Notes: generated from the letters alone by a model not told the origin. 64,000 bases of DNA from Gimesia aquarii (GCF_007748195.1 NZ_CP037920.1:6229800-6293799), one strand, 5' to 3'. Numbered from the stretch's first letter, positions 26,928 through 36,866 are shown. Numbers and translations are program-made.

Positions 26928-29189
26928 TTAGAGAAACGACAAGAGGGTCAATTGGAGCGCTTGAGAGGTCACCTGCAGATTCGCTTCGAAGGCTGTTTGC
27001 CGTTGTGTGATTTCAACAATCACTTCGGTCAAATCCACTTCAAATTCCTTTGAAAGTGTGGCTTCCAGTTCCACAGCCTGGTCTTTGAGGCGATTGTCAG
27101 CTTCCTCCAGAACTTTAAGACGCGAACCGATGTCGCCACGGACGCGTGTCATGCGACCAATTTCGACATCAATCAACGCTCCGATTCGCTCAATCTCCTG
27201 GTCATTCCCATTCCTTAAACCAGTTTCCAGCCGAGAGAGCAGACTTAAAACCCCCGTAGACTCTTTAGGATTGGGGTCTTTGCCGACCAGCCCGACTAAA
27301 GGATCATTACCCGTTTCTACACCATCGATTCCCAGCGCAAATGCAAGTTCGATCGGAGGAATCTCTAAAGGTCCCGTTCCTGATGCATCAAAAATCGTAA
27401 GTCCGTTACCTGTCGTATTGAGTGTCGCCTGGAGATGAATGGGAATAAAATTTCCTTGCAATGGAACCGTATTGTTTGTTCCCGGTTCAGTCACCGCCAA
27501 CCCCAGAGCCTGAGAGACGACATCACTGGCAATACTTAATGGACCTGCTCCCGAATTATCGGTAATCTGAATCGCATTTGTAGTAGGATCAATACTGGCA
27601 ACCAGATTCCCCGGATCGATGGCGTTGATGGAATCCAGGACGTCCTGGACCGTCGTATCACCGGCTAAATTAACATTGACGACCGAAGCATCTCTGCGCG
27701 TAATATCCAGTGTTGTCGCACCCACAGGGACTCCCTGCCCCAGATTCAAATCCGCCAGCAGCGTCGTACCATCGAATGTTTCAAAATCGTTAATCTTGTC
27801 AATCACATCCTGTACTGTAACTGAACCGCTGAGATCAATATCGATCGTCGATCCATCGCGGCGAATAATTTGAAGCTGGTTAGAAGAATCAACGTCAACG
27901 CCACGACCATAATTCAATTCAGACAGGGGAGTACTCGCTGAAAATGTCGCAATTCCCAGACCTGCTGCGTTGGCACCTCCATCGTTCTCACCAATTGAAA
28001 AATCGGCACCACTAATGCGACTGGAAATCGCTAAACCATTCTGATTTTTGTTGATTCCAAGAGTTAAGTTGGGATCGAGCGTACGTATCAGGTTAAATAC
28101 ATCTTCAATCGTATTCGCTGTTGAAAGGTCGATTGTTTCCGTTTTTCCACCGTTGTTGATCACTAATCCTTTACCGGTCGTCGTACCAATTCCGGTTCCT
28201 CCATTGAGAGAAGCCAATGTAGTCTGCAGAGTGATACCTGGATCAATATCAGTTCCATTGACTTGAGCCACAGCGGCACTGGCAATTCCCAGATCTGTAG
28301 CAAGTGTTGACCCTGCCACATTTGAGACAGCGACAGTACCAGCTGAAGGTGTCAAGCGAAGACCATTTAGGCTAGCCGGGTCAACATCAACGGTCAAAGT
28401 CAATGGGCCACCTGAAAATGCATTTTCCAGAAGCGTCTTAAGATCTTGGATTGTTTCCGCGCCAGAAACATCCACCGTTTGTGTCTGGGGAGTTCCATTA
28501 TCCAGGGTCACCGTAATTGAATCCAGGTTCACTCCACGGCCACTATTCAGATCAGAGATTTTCGTTTGCAGGGTTAATGCAGGATTGATGTCGTTTCCAA
28601 CTTCAGGGGTGCTTGCAGAAAACGCGGTAATCCCGTCGAAGTTGTTGGGTAATAATATTTGTGAATCAAGATAAGACTGGATCTGATGGGTGTCGCCCCG
28701 ATAAACGACCTGCCCATTCGCCAGTTCTTCAAACGGAGCCACTTCTGTTTCACTGCCGGAAAAGAGATACTGACCTCGAAATTGTGTATTGCCAATATTC
28801 ACAACCTGAGTTCGCAAAGAGGCAACCTCATCGGCCAGTGCTTGTCGCTCTGCATCGGTTACTGTGGAGCCAATACCTGTCAGAGATAACGATTTCGCCT
28901 GATTCAGCGCATCACCAACACCTAGTAGTGCAGACTCACTTGTTGTTAATAAACTTGTATTGGTGGCGATATTCGTCTGATACTGTTCCTGTCGTTCGAA
29001 CGCACTCTGCAAAACAATAGTACGTAAGGCCGCTGCAGGAGATTCGCTGGCAATAGTAAATTTCTGCCCCGTAGCAACTTGCTGCTGAAGTCGCGCTAAT
29101 TCCAAAGAATTATTATTCAGCGAAACCTTCAGCCTCTCTGAGAGCATTGTAGAGGGCAGGCGACCTGGTAATATGGGACCAATACTCAT
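26928..29189 (-). CDS. flgL: Hook-filament junction protein FlgL, enlarged by flagellin-IN repeats
   Basis: A 753-residue FlgL (HAP3), more than twice the common size of about 300. The N-terminal helix region (about 12-140) with LARLQQQVATGQKFTIASESPAAA, and the C-terminal coiled coil (about 650-753), are conserved and should form the D0/D1 core. Between them are four flagellin-IN-type repeats (about 213-256, 327-370, 424-468, 480-523), each starting LN-x-G-x-G and ending in a Val/Ile-rich D-x-I/L segment. These would form surface domains on the junction. It follows flgK after 54 bases and ends the flagellar cluster. Confidence 0.92.
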   Translation of the reverse strand: MSIGPILPGRLPSTMLSERLKVSLNNNSLELARLQQQVATGQKFTIASESPAAALRTIVLQSAFERQEQYQTNIATNTSLLTTSESALLGVGDALNQAKSLSLTGIGSTVTDAERQALADEVASLRTQVVNIGNTQFRGQYLFSGSETEVAPFEELANGQVVYRGDTHQIQSYLDSQILLPNNFDGITAFSASTPEVGNDINPALTLQTKISDLNSGRGVNLDSITVTLDNGTPQTQTVDVSGAETIQDLKTLLENAFSGGPLTLTVDVDPASLNGLRLTPSAGTVAVSNVAGSTLATDLGIASAAVAQVNGTDIDPGITLQTTLASLNGGTGIGTTTGKGLVINNGGKTETIDLSTANTIEDVFNLIRTLDPNLTLGINKNQNGLAISSRISGADFSIGENDGGANAAGLGIATFSASTPLSELNYGRGVDVDSSNQLQIIRRDGSTIDIDLSGSVTVQDVIDKINDFETFDGTTLLADLNLGQGVPVGATTLDITRRDASVVNVNLAGDTTVQDVLDSINAIDPGNLVASIDPTTNAIQITDNSGAGPLSIASDVVSQALGLAVTEPGTNNTVPLQGNFIPIHLQATLNTTGNGLTIFDASGTGPLEIPPIELAFALGIDGVETGNDPLVGLVGKDPNPKESTGVLSLLSRLETGLRNGNDQEIERIGALIDVEIGRMTRVRGDIGSRLKVLEEADNRLKDQAVELEATLSKEFEVDLTEVIVEITQRQTAFEANLQVTSQALQLTLLSFL

Positions 29190-29243
29190 TGTTCAATACA
29201 CCAAAAGAAAATTGTGACGGGACGGAATCGATTCCGCTCACGA

Positions 29244-30944
29244 TCAAATATTAAGCAAAATGGTAAATAGTTCATCGACGGTACTGACCAATCTCGCAGC
29301 AGATTGAAACGCACGCTGAAATGTTAAAACTTTAATTGTTTCTTCATCGATACTGACTCCAGAAAACTGCTCGCGTTGTCCTAACAGAGAATCTCGAAAG
29401 GCTTGTGCCCCCTCAGAGAGCGCTGCCTCGGACGCAGAAGACTGTGCAATATTCCCAACAATCTTTTCATAGTAGCCATCCAGATTGATACCCCCTAATG
29501 CATCAATGGGATTCTCGGCAAATGCTGCTAGCAGAACGGCATTACTCCCATCAGAAGGACCTCCTCCCTGACCAGTTGCCAGGAATTGCTGGTTTTGCAT
29601 GATAACCGAGTTAATCTGAATGTCGCTGGAATCGCTACCCGTAAACAATGTATTAATGCCAATCGTAGCCAGAGCACCACTTGTATCGTTGGCAAATTGA
29701 AATTCGAAATCTGGACTCGCGGTAATTGTAAGATGCCCATCCGTCGTCACGGTGGAGTTCAAATTGGCAACTCCTCCGATGGCCGCTGAGATACTGTTTA
29801 AAGTAGAATCCGCACCAATCCCATCTAAGTCCACATTAATGGTTGAAGTATTTGTGATCCCCGTTGTTTTGTTAGTGACTTTGATTTCAAAACTACCATG
29901 CGTCGGCTGAAATGGAAGACCGGACTGGGTTGAATTCAGCGTAGCAGCAGGATCCAATGCACGTGATGCCGAAGTCAACTGTTCAAAACCAGCAGTTCCC
30001 TGGCCTGAAGCGTGTATTTTATTGAATTCAAAAATCAGGTTGGAAGCATAGGTATCGAGCTCATCAACAAATCCACCAAGGATATCATCCCGTCCTTCGA
30101 TAATTCCCTTCAGTTCTCCGCCTGTACGTGAGATTGTACTATTCGTCTGTGAGAGGGATACTTCGTGGACTACAACGCCTCTATCTGTGTCAGTTTGTAA
30201 AGTCAGCTTCTGTGAAGTCCCTGCTAACACCAAAAAATCAGAACCGGTAAAAACATCAATCGCACCATCAGTCCGTTCCCGATATCGGATGGGGACCAAT
30301 TCAGAAAGACGATTCAAAGCTGTGTAACGTTGTGTTCTCAACCCACCCGCATCACTTTGTAATAAACCAGATGCTTCTAACCTGGAAATCTTGGGATTTA
30401 AATCGATAATGGTATCGATCAACTCGTTGGCTTCTTTCACCAGATTTTCAACGTTAACCGATTGTACTTCTCTAAGCTCATTCACTCTTAAACGAAGTGA
30501 ACTGATCTCTGCAGCGAACTTTTCGGCCTCGTTGATCACAAACTCACGGTCGGGAATTGAACTGGGTTGATTCACGACATTATTAATCGTCGCTAGAAAG
30601 TCATTTAGTCCGGTGGAAAGGTCTCCTGACGAGAGTTCTCTTAACTCACCCTCTAATTGTTTATAAATCAGGTTCCGTTCCTGAATAGAGGAATAATCGG
30701 TATTCGCAGAATGAATTCGCGTTTCCAGGAACAGATCAATCTGTTGCTGAATTCCAGAGATCTCTGCCCCTGTTCCCAGAACAAGCGCACCCTGTCGATA
30801 CGGATCAGCCGCATTAACCACCATTTCTTCGCGGATATAACCGGGAGTCCCCGCATTTGAAATATTCTGGCCGGCAACTTGAATACCAGTTCCGAACATT
30901 TCAAGCGATTGCTTAGCCATTGCTAGCGTTGCATTAAGTCCCAT
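29244..30944 (-). CDS. flgK: Hook-associated protein 1 FlgK
   Basis: A 566-residue HAP1 located between hook and filament. The N-terminal D0 pattern MGLNATLAMAKQSLEMFGTGIQVAGQNISNAGTPGY-like region and the C-terminal KVLTFQRAF...LVSTVDELF segment are typical. The middle (about 330-450) is a variable beta-rich domain. It sits between the flgN-like and flgL genes, matching the usual chaperone-HAP order. Confidence 0.95.
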   Translation of the reverse strand: MGLNATLAMAKQSLEMFGTGIQVAGQNISNAGTPGYIREEMVVNAADPYRQGALVLGTGAEISGIQQQIDLFLETRIHSANTDYSSIQERNLIYKQLEGELRELSSGDLSTGLNDFLATINNVVNQPSSIPDREFVINEAEKFAAEISSLRLRVNELREVQSVNVENLVKEANELIDTIIDLNPKISRLEASGLLQSDAGGLRTQRYTALNRLSELVPIRYRERTDGAIDVFTGSDFLVLAGTSQKLTLQTDTDRGVVVHEVSLSQTNSTISRTGGELKGIIEGRDDILGGFVDELDTYASNLIFEFNKIHASGQGTAGFEQLTSASRALDPAATLNSTQSGLPFQPTHGSFEIKVTNKTTGITNTSTINVDLDGIGADSTLNSISAAIGGVANLNSTVTTDGHLTITASPDFEFQFANDTSGALATIGINTLFTGSDSSDIQINSVIMQNQQFLATGQGGGPSDGSNAVLLAAFAENPIDALGGINLDGYYEKIVGNIAQSSASEAALSEGAQAFRDSLLGQREQFSGVSIDEETIKVLTFQRAFQSAARLVSTVDELFTILLNI

Positions 30945-31009
30945 GGCAACAATCCCGTAAAAAAATACACGAATTTAACGCATCAGATTCAGCCCCTTAT
31001 GGGAATGAA

Positions 31010-31531
31010 TTAAGCCGATGCGTCAAAAATCGCCCCCCCCGTATTGTTTTCATTTTGACCGCGAGAGTAAGTAGGCACTTTTTTCCCCGCGTGAGCAATC
31101 AGTTCCAAAATCTGAGAATAATGGTGATAGGACCGTTGCGAGACAATCCATTGCACCCAGCTCTCATGTCTTAAAGCCTGAGAGCGTTCTTGTGCTTCAG
31201 AAACACGTTGAAAAATCGGATTTGATTCATCCAGACCCAATCCGGAAAGTAAGCTTTGCATCGAATCAGAAGGTAACCCCTGCTTCTCTGCAGCTTGCAA
31301 CAGTTCCTGCCGCCTAAGCAATACAAATTGAAGATCTCTCGTCAGCTGTTCTTCGACAACACCAAATTGTTCGATGCGTGTCACATCAACCTGCTTGAGT
31401 GCTTTCGATTTCTCCTGATAGAGATTCAGCAGTTGTTTTTGAATGGGTTCTAAATCATTAAGAATCCCAGTTGCCTGCCCTAATAACTGCCGTTGAATGG
31501 TCTGCGTAGACGCAGCCTGTTCTGCATGCAT
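31010..31531 (-). CDS. flgN: FlgN-like export chaperone
   Basis: A 173-residue, mostly alpha-helical protein with the heptad patterns typical of FlgN, the cytoplasmic chaperone that holds FlgK and FlgL before export. Sequence signal is weak, as is normal for this family. The assignment depends on length, helical content (LNLYQEKSKALKQVD and the following helix) and its place directly upstream of flgK. The last 25 residues are low-complexity and Asn/Gly-rich. Confidence 0.72.
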   Translation of the reverse strand: MHAEQAASTQTIQRQLLGQATGILNDLEPIQKQLLNLYQEKSKALKQVDVTRIEQFGVVEEQLTRDLQFVLLRRQELLQAAEKQGLPSDSMQSLLSGLGLDESNPIFQRVSEAQERSQALRHESWVQWIVSQRSYHHYSQILELIAHAGKKVPTYSRGQNENNTGGAIFDASA

Positions 31532-31670
31532 GGGAGCCCCCTTTCTCCCTGATTACATAATTCGCCCTCACGAGCGGTAAAAATCGCCTATCGTTATAAT
31601 CGACATAATCGGACTATCTCTCGCGTCTGATTTAGTCAGAATCTTTCAAAGATGCGCAAACTCTTAATTT

Positions 31671-32045
31671 TCAGGACGTTGCACCAGAAGAAAGTTTCAG
31701 CGAATCTACAGAGACAGCGTTCATTTGCCGCGCAAATGTAGAAAAGAGGGTGTCGGACAAGACACTGCCGTGTTGCTTGGCCAGATCTTCGGAAATCTGT
31801 TGATCCATGTGAGACTGAAACAGCTCCTCAGCTTGTCCACCATGAAAATACGCGGGCTTATTTTGTCCAGACCTTAAAGCTTTGAACATTTGCTTGTAAA
31901 AGGTCCCCGCCACAAAATCCTGAAACGCCTCTTTCAATTCAGAAGAATTTTTCTGTGGCTGAATTAACTGCGTGGGCGCAGTTGCCTCGTTCTTAGTAAG
32001 CGACGTTTGCTTGATTGCGGGTTGAATGGCAGACACGGGGGACAT
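31671..32045 (-). CDS. flgJ: FlgJ-type rod-binding protein (no muramidase domain)
   Basis: A 124-residue protein matching only the N-terminal rod-capping half of FlgJ: ELKEAFQDFVAGTFYKQMFKAL followed by GGQAEELFQSHMDQQISEDLA and MNAVS at the end. The muramidase domain found in gammaproteobacterial FlgJ is absent, so peptidoglycan opening must rely on another enzyme. It lies between flgI and the flgN-like gene. Confidence 0.88.
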   Translation of the reverse strand: MSPVSAIQPAIKQTSLTKNEATAPTQLIQPQKNSSELKEAFQDFVAGTFYKQMFKALRSGQNKPAYFHGGQAEELFQSHMDQQISEDLAKQHGSVLSDTLFSTFARQMNAVSVDSLKLSSGATS

Positions 32046-32103
32046 GACTGGTTTTCCCTTTTAGAAAATAAAAAACAGGTAGCACAAAATTCTGTCGGTA
32101 AGA

Positions 32104-33189
32104 TCAATGCTCATCGTACTCTGCGTGCAGTTTTCCTGACCGATGCAACTCACGAATAATACTGATGACATCCTCTGTAGGAACTCGCAGTTGATTCAAC
32201 GCCTCAACTAATTGCTGCAATCGTTGTGTACTTTGTTGACCTTGCTGACCAACAATGGGTACAAAGCCCCCCGGTATCCCCCCCTCTGCAGCATTACCAA
32301 CACCCACAGTAAGATTCTTATGCGAAATCACAACCGGACTGATTTCGACTTCACCAGTGACAACCACTGTTTGTGATTTTGGATTGACGACCACGCGAGC
32401 TTGCTGGTGAGGACGATCAATGCCGACTTCCATCACTGCCGCAATAAATTCGACTGGTGATTCTGTATATTGTTTGGGAATTCTAATAAAAACCCTGCCT
32501 GGTCCCTGGGCAATCGCCAACTGTCGATTCCCGGCTTCGAAGCTAAACTCAGAGTTAATCACACGCGAAACCTCACTGGCAGTATGAAAGCCTGCGTGTC
32601 GCTTATCGATGAGTAAAGTAATGGAACGCGTTTTACGGTCTATGAAGGGAAGTTCGAAATCCCGTTCCATGACCAGACCATTGATGATTTTCCCCGTCGC
32701 AAGTGAAGTTTCATCTTCCAGAATGACAGCTCCGGAACAGAGCCCCGCGCCCACTCCATTGCCGATTTCAGGAGTAGCAACTGGTGCAACTAATAAACGT
32801 CCGCCTCGCAAACTTTTGGCCCCCAACATCGAACTGACAAAGCAGTCCAGTTTTTGGCCTTTACGGATACCACTGGCTGGAATCGTGGCTTCAATCATCA
32901 CTAGTGCCACATTGTTAGCTGCATAAAGATCTTTTAAATCAACAACAGGATTATTTAAATGTTTTAAAGCCGCTGCCAAACTTCGAATAGCTGGTAGATT
33001 TTTCCCACCATCACCCGTTCCATCCAAACCAACAATCAGACCCATACCTGTCAGTTTGATTTCCTTCATTCCATAAACGCTACAAATATTTTCGACGCGT
33101 GTACGTGCCCATAAATCTGCGATAGAACATTGCAGGATTATCATGGAAACAATCATTAAAAAAACTGATTTGGATAACCAGGCTCGCAT
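32104..33189 (-). CDS. flgI: Flagellar P-ring protein FlgI
   Basis: A 361-residue secreted protein that forms the periplasmic P ring around the rod. A signal peptide (MRAWLSKSVFLMIVSMIIL) is followed by GMKEIKLTGMGLIVGLDGTGDG and, near the end, NQLRVPTEDVISIIRELHRSGKLHAE, both family hallmarks. An upstream in-frame ATG at 33267 would overlap flgH by 40 bases and add a second hydrophobic stretch, so I prefer 33189. The presence of P and L ring genes agrees with a Gram-negative type envelope. Confidence 0.95.
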   Translation of the reverse strand: MRAWLSKSVFLMIVSMIILQCSIADLWARTRVENICSVYGMKEIKLTGMGLIVGLDGTGDGGKNLPAIRSLAAALKHLNNPVVDLKDLYAANNVALVMIEATIPASGIRKGQKLDCFVSSMLGAKSLRGGRLLVAPVATPEIGNGVGAGLCSGAVILEDETSLATGKIINGLVMERDFELPFIDRKTRSITLLIDKRHAGFHTASEVSRVINSEFSFEAGNRQLAIAQGPGRVFIRIPKQYTESPVEFIAAVMEVGIDRPHQQARVVVNPKSQTVVVTGEVEISPVVISHKNLTVGVGNAAEGGIPGGFVPIVGQQGQQSTQRLQQLVEALNQLRVPTEDVISIIRELHRSGKLHAEYDEH

Positions 33190-33227
33190 AATATCTTCTC
33201 GTGATTGATCAACAAAAAGTAATGGGA

Positions 33228-34166
33228 TTAAAATGGAAAGAACCAATCGTACAAAACAACCCCCCATGGTCTTTTCGTGCTCTGATAGACTTTGCCTCTC
33301 TGATGTTTCACAATATCCAAATTGGCAATATTCTCGCTTAATGCCGTGTTGTCACGGTTCACATCTTTACTGCGAATTTCACCAGTTAATCGATATTCCC
33401 AGACATCACGATTCGTGCGAATGCTTTTTCGCGCTTCGAGAATCAAATTTCCGTTGGGTCGAATGTCAACCACAATCGCCGCAATTCGATATTGAATTCC
33501 TTCGCGATCCGCCAACTGCCCTGTACTTTGTAACCGTCCTTGAAGCTGAGTATCGATCTTGGGACTATTCAAGGCGGCAGGCGCCAAATTTCCTTTCTCA
33601 TCAATTCGTAAAAATTCTTTCAACTCAGCTTTCAAAATTTCAGTTCGATTTCGATTAAAACGGGAATCAACGGTCACACTCGATTTTTCATCAACCAAAA
33701 TAGTGACGATATCGTGTACCTTCACCACAATGGGCTCCAATGGTGGAACATAAATCAACGAATAGTCTTTGATTAGAGGAGGCTTTGGCGAATACGAATA
33801 TAAATCTCCTTGACCAAATGTATTTGCCAGCGACTCGGTAACTTGAACCGCTTCAGAAACAGCGCCGAAATCATCTATTTGAGCTGCAATCCTTTCAGTT
33901 TGTTTTAATCGCCTGCGTTGTGATGGCTGCTTTTCTTTCTCAGTACCGGACACGGAAGTACCCTGGGGTGATCGTATTGTTGTGGTCGAGTTCGCCTGCA
34001 CTGCTGGAGACTGTGCCTGCGCAACTGAAGAACATAACAATACGATACATCCCAGAGAAATCGCCTCCCGTAATACTGCCAACATCCAATCGCGTTGGCA
34101 GTTTCGCTCACTGAGTCTCTGATTCCCAACTAGATTTGAGTACCTTGTTATCATATTTTTTTTCAT
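33228..34166 (-). CDS. flgH: Flagellar L-ring protein FlgH
   Basis: A 312-residue outer-membrane ring protein. The core (about 125-312) contains VKVHDIVTILVDEKSSVTVDSRF and NGNLILEARKSIRTNRDVWEYRLTGEIR, which mark FlgH. FlgH is normally a lipoprotein, but here the N-terminal hydrophobic segment (about 30-50, ending SSVAQAQ) has no convincing lipobox. It overlaps flgA by ATGA, which fixes the start. Confidence 0.93.
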   Translation of the reverse strand: MKKNMITRYSNLVGNQRLSERNCQRDWMLAVLREAISLGCIVLLCSSVAQAQSPAVQANSTTTIRSPQGTSVSGTEKEKQPSQRRRLKQTERIAAQIDDFGAVSEAVQVTESLANTFGQGDLYSYSPKPPLIKDYSLIYVPPLEPIVVKVHDIVTILVDEKSSVTVDSRFNRNRTEILKAELKEFLRIDEKGNLAPAALNSPKIDTQLQGRLQSTGQLADREGIQYRIAAIVVDIRPNGNLILEARKSIRTNRDVWEYRLTGEIRSKDVNRDNTALSENIANLDIVKHQRGKVYQSTKRPWGVVLYDWFFPF

Positions 34167-35311
34167 CGAGTCCCCCCTACTCTTCGAATCACTGATTGAG
34201 CAGCGCCTCGACGCACTCTAGCACGATTGGTAGAACCCCTTGATCCTATTGCACCAGAAATAAATTGAACTCGAGAATCACGTTGGATTTCATTTGCAGG
34301 CCGATAATTGACTTCAGCCTGGTTATATCCAGATACTGTTGCCGTCAATCGATCGCGACCTTCTAATGCGATTAGTGTAATAGGATCTCCCAAACCACCA
34401 TTACCGCGCGCTCTCATTTCTCTTTTAACCGTAATCCCTCCACGACGAGCGGAAACAGTCACGATGGCTCCATCACGAATCAAAGGGACTTCCATCAAAT
34501 CCTGACTGCGTATTGCATGGGATTGATGTACCGTACGTGTTAATTCTCTGCTGATTACAAGTTGCGGATCAGTGATTCCTTTTTGGTTTTTCTGAGGTTT
34601 AACCCAGACAAGATCATCGGCACGGATTACCGTCCCTTTACTCAAAGTATATTTTGCTGCCAGAATTTCTGGAATGTTCTGAAGCTGACAAAACACGCGT
34701 GTCTGACGGACTGCCCCTTTGGAATCAATTAAGTCCAAAGTCAATTCCTGCTCGGTACCTAATATTCTGTCGATCTTAGAAAAACGATACGATGCAGGGT
34801 TACTCGCACGAATCATCTGCACATCGTCGTGTGGTACTCGAATCATAATAGAATAGCTATTCGCATCTCTGAAAGTTTTCTTCAACCAGTCTGATAATGC
34901 TCGATGAACTTTTTCTTCCGCTTTTTTCATGTCCTGCTGTGTTGCGTGAGGTAATCGGTGTTTACGTTGAACTGTCTGCTTTGAACTGACCTGGACTTGG
35001 CTTTTGCCTGTGAGTTCCAGTTTGCTTAGATCCACTCCTAATGCCTGTAAGCGACTTCGAATGTGAGAAATCGTAATCACCTGGGTTCGCCCCTGAGGTG
35101 GTGCAGGTTGTAATGCCATCGCTTTCAAATGGGCTACCTGTTCTACATCGGCATTTAAAACATCTGCAATATCTCCTAAATGAACAACTGGTGTGTCAAC
35201 AACCACGTTAGCCTTCAGTCGAAGTATTTCAGCATGTAGAGCGCCTACACTACTCAAAGAGCAGATGATTAGCGACAATATCAGTTTTAATTTGGTCCAA
35301 AGGCGAAACAT
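34163..35311 (-). CDS. flgA: Flagellar P-ring assembly chaperone FlgA
   Basis: A 382-residue periplasmic protein with signal peptide (about 1-27). The SAF-like domain (about 225-340) contains LSKGTVIRADDLVWV and the C-terminal GGITVKREMRARGNGGLGDPITL pattern of FlgA, which assists FlgI assembly. The N-terminal 200 residues form an additional region with IADVLNADVEQVAHLKAM. It is longer than enterobacterial FlgA (about 220). It is coupled to flgH by ATGA. Confidence 0.9.
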   Translation of the reverse strand: MFRLWTKLKLILSLIICSLSSVGALHAEILRLKANVVVDTPVVHLGDIADVLNADVEQVAHLKAMALQPAPPQGRTQVITISHIRSRLQALGVDLSKLELTGKSQVQVSSKQTVQRKHRLPHATQQDMKKAEEKVHRALSDWLKKTFRDANSYSIMIRVPHDDVQMIRASNPASYRFSKIDRILGTEQELTLDLIDSKGAVRQTRVFCQLQNIPEILAAKYTLSKGTVIRADDLVWVKPQKNQKGITDPQLVISRELTRTVHQSHAIRSQDLMEVPLIRDGAIVTVSARRGGITVKREMRARGNGGLGDPITLIALEGRDRLTATVSGYNQAEVNYRPANEIQRDSRVQFISGAIGSRGSTNRARVRRGAAQSVIRRVGGTR

Positions 35312-35378
35312 AATATGAACTTTATCTAATTGGTTAACTTCTATATTTTAGGTTGGAATCACGGATGTAGATTACTGC

Positions 35379-36026
35379 TTACAATACCTCATCAACAGCA
35401 ACTTGCATGATCCGGCTATCAGGTTTTACAACTTCAGAAATCGAATCTTTATTTGACTGTTCAAGAAACCCTTGAAGCAGTTGCCCTCGGCCTTCTTTTC
35501 CAGGATTTCCCACGGAAGGACTGCCAGAATTTTTTGTTTCTTTAAACAAGTTATCATCTAGTCGTATTAAACCCTTAGCGTTTTCAAATCTGGCAAGTTG
35601 AATTTGGCCTGCATGTTGAGCTTTCGTTTCTCCAAACCGCTGATAGCTGACCAAACCGTCTCTTGAAATGAAAACATGAATTGCATCCTTAGGAATACTA
35701 ATGGCTGGTTCAATAGAATGACGCTTTACTTTTGAAGCCATTACAAACTCACCATTCTCATCAAGGGTAAAATTTCCCGAACGAGTATATACAGTTTGGT
35801 ACTCATCATTGATTTGAAAAAAACCTTCACCTTCGATTGCGATATCAAACATACCATCAGATGGCAATAGCGCGCCCTGAGCAAATTTTCTGTCTGTTCC
35901 TTGAGCACTTGGTTCTACATCTAAGCTGATGACTGTTGTATCAACAGTAGTTAGAAGTGCTCCGAAACCAAGACAAAAAAGGAGTGATAATAATGCCAAA
36001 ATCGAACTGATCCAAAAGCGAGACAT
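35379..36026 (-). CDS. Degenerate FlgG paralogue with signal anchor in place of the rod-packing helices
   Basis: About 215 residues. Residues from about 48 to 195 align closely with the middle of the neighbouring FlgG: FDIAIEGEGFFQIND matches FDMAIVGEGFFQVND, and YTRSGNFTLDENGEFVMAS, ISIPKDAI and GSPSVGNPGKEGRG also have direct counterparts. The N-terminal D0 helix of FlgG (with its NNLANAGT motif) is replaced by a hydrophobic signal or anchor segment. The C-terminal D0 helix is replaced by a short tail ending MQVAVDEVL. Such a protein should not polymerise into the rod. ATG 36026 is preferred over TTG 36035. It lies between flgG and flgA; its function is unknown. Confidence 0.85.
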   Translation of the reverse strand: MSRFWISSILALLSLLFCLGFGALLTTVDTTVISLDVEPSAQGTDRKFAQGALLPSDGMFDIAIEGEGFFQINDEYQTVYTRSGNFTLDENGEFVMASKVKRHSIEPAISIPKDAIHVFISRDGLVSYQRFGETKAQHAGQIQLARFENAKGLIRLDDNLFKETKNSGSPSVGNPGKEGRGQLLQGFLEQSNKDSISEVVKPDSRIMQVAVDEVL

Positions 36027-36065
36027 AAAAGACAACTTTATTAGAATGAAGGACTGTTTGCTAAA

Positions 36066-36866
36066 TTAGAAACGACGCATGTTGGCAACGGTCTGCAAAG
36101 CCTGATCAGCCGCTTGAACGACTTGACTATTCAACTCAAAGTTTCTCTGTGTTTGAATCAAGGCGACTAATTCACGCACCGGTTCCACATTGGATTGTTC
36201 AAGGAAAAACTGACGCAAGCTTCCGCGGCCTTCCACCCCCGGATCTCCCACTTGTGGACTGCCGGAACCCGTCGTTTCTTGATACAGGTTATCGCCCTGA
36301 CGCAGTAATCCCTGGTTATTTATGAATCTGGCAATCTGAATATTACCGGCAGTCTGAATTTGATTGGAGCCCTGTTGCTGATAGCTCACAACTCCATCCC
36401 CGGAAATAGAAATATTGATTGCATCCTGTGGAATCGAAATCGTGGGTTCTAGCAGATAACCTGTGTCTGCAGAGGCCATTACGACATCACCATTGGCATT
36501 GAGACTGAAATTTCCTGCGCGTGTATATAAGGTTTGAATCCCATCATTCACTTGAAAAAAACCTTCGCCTACAATCGCCATGTCAAACTCACCAGTTGTA
36601 GGAATAATTGAACCCTGGCTGAAGTCTCCTTCAGTACTCTGAACTCGAGTACCCAAACCGAGACTGATTCCAGTCGGTGTAATATTTCCGGCATTGTCTT
36701 GAACTCCGGGCAATTTGAAATGTTCGTAAAAGATATCCTCAAAGTTGGCTCGACTTTGCTTGTAAGCAGTGGTCCCAGCGTTCGCCAAATTGTTGGCAAT
36801 CATATCGAGATTGAAAGCATTTGCCCCCATTCCTGAAGCACCTGTATACAGAGCTCTTATTGCCAT
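36066..36866 (-). CDS. flgG: Distal rod protein FlgG
   Basis: A 266-residue rod protein of normal length. The N-terminal D0 segment holds ALYTGASGMGANAFNLDMIANNLANAGTTAYK-like residues, the middle has GEGFFQVNDGIQTLYTRAGNF, and the C-terminal helix NFELNSQVVQAADQALQTVANMRR is intact. An AAGGAGA site precedes the ATG. It follows flgF and precedes the degenerate paralogue. Confidence 0.95.
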   Translation of the reverse strand: MAIRALYTGASGMGANAFNLDMIANNLANAGTTAYKQSRANFEDIFYEHFKLPGVQDNAGNITPTGISLGLGTRVQSTEGDFSQGSIIPTTGEFDMAIVGEGFFQVNDGIQTLYTRAGNFSLNANGDVVMASADTGYLLEPTISIPQDAINISISGDGVVSYQQQGSNQIQTAGNIQIARFINNQGLLRQGDNLYQETTGSGSPQVGDPGVEGRGSLRQFFLEQSNVEPVRELVALIQTQRNFELNSQVVQAADQALQTVANMRRF

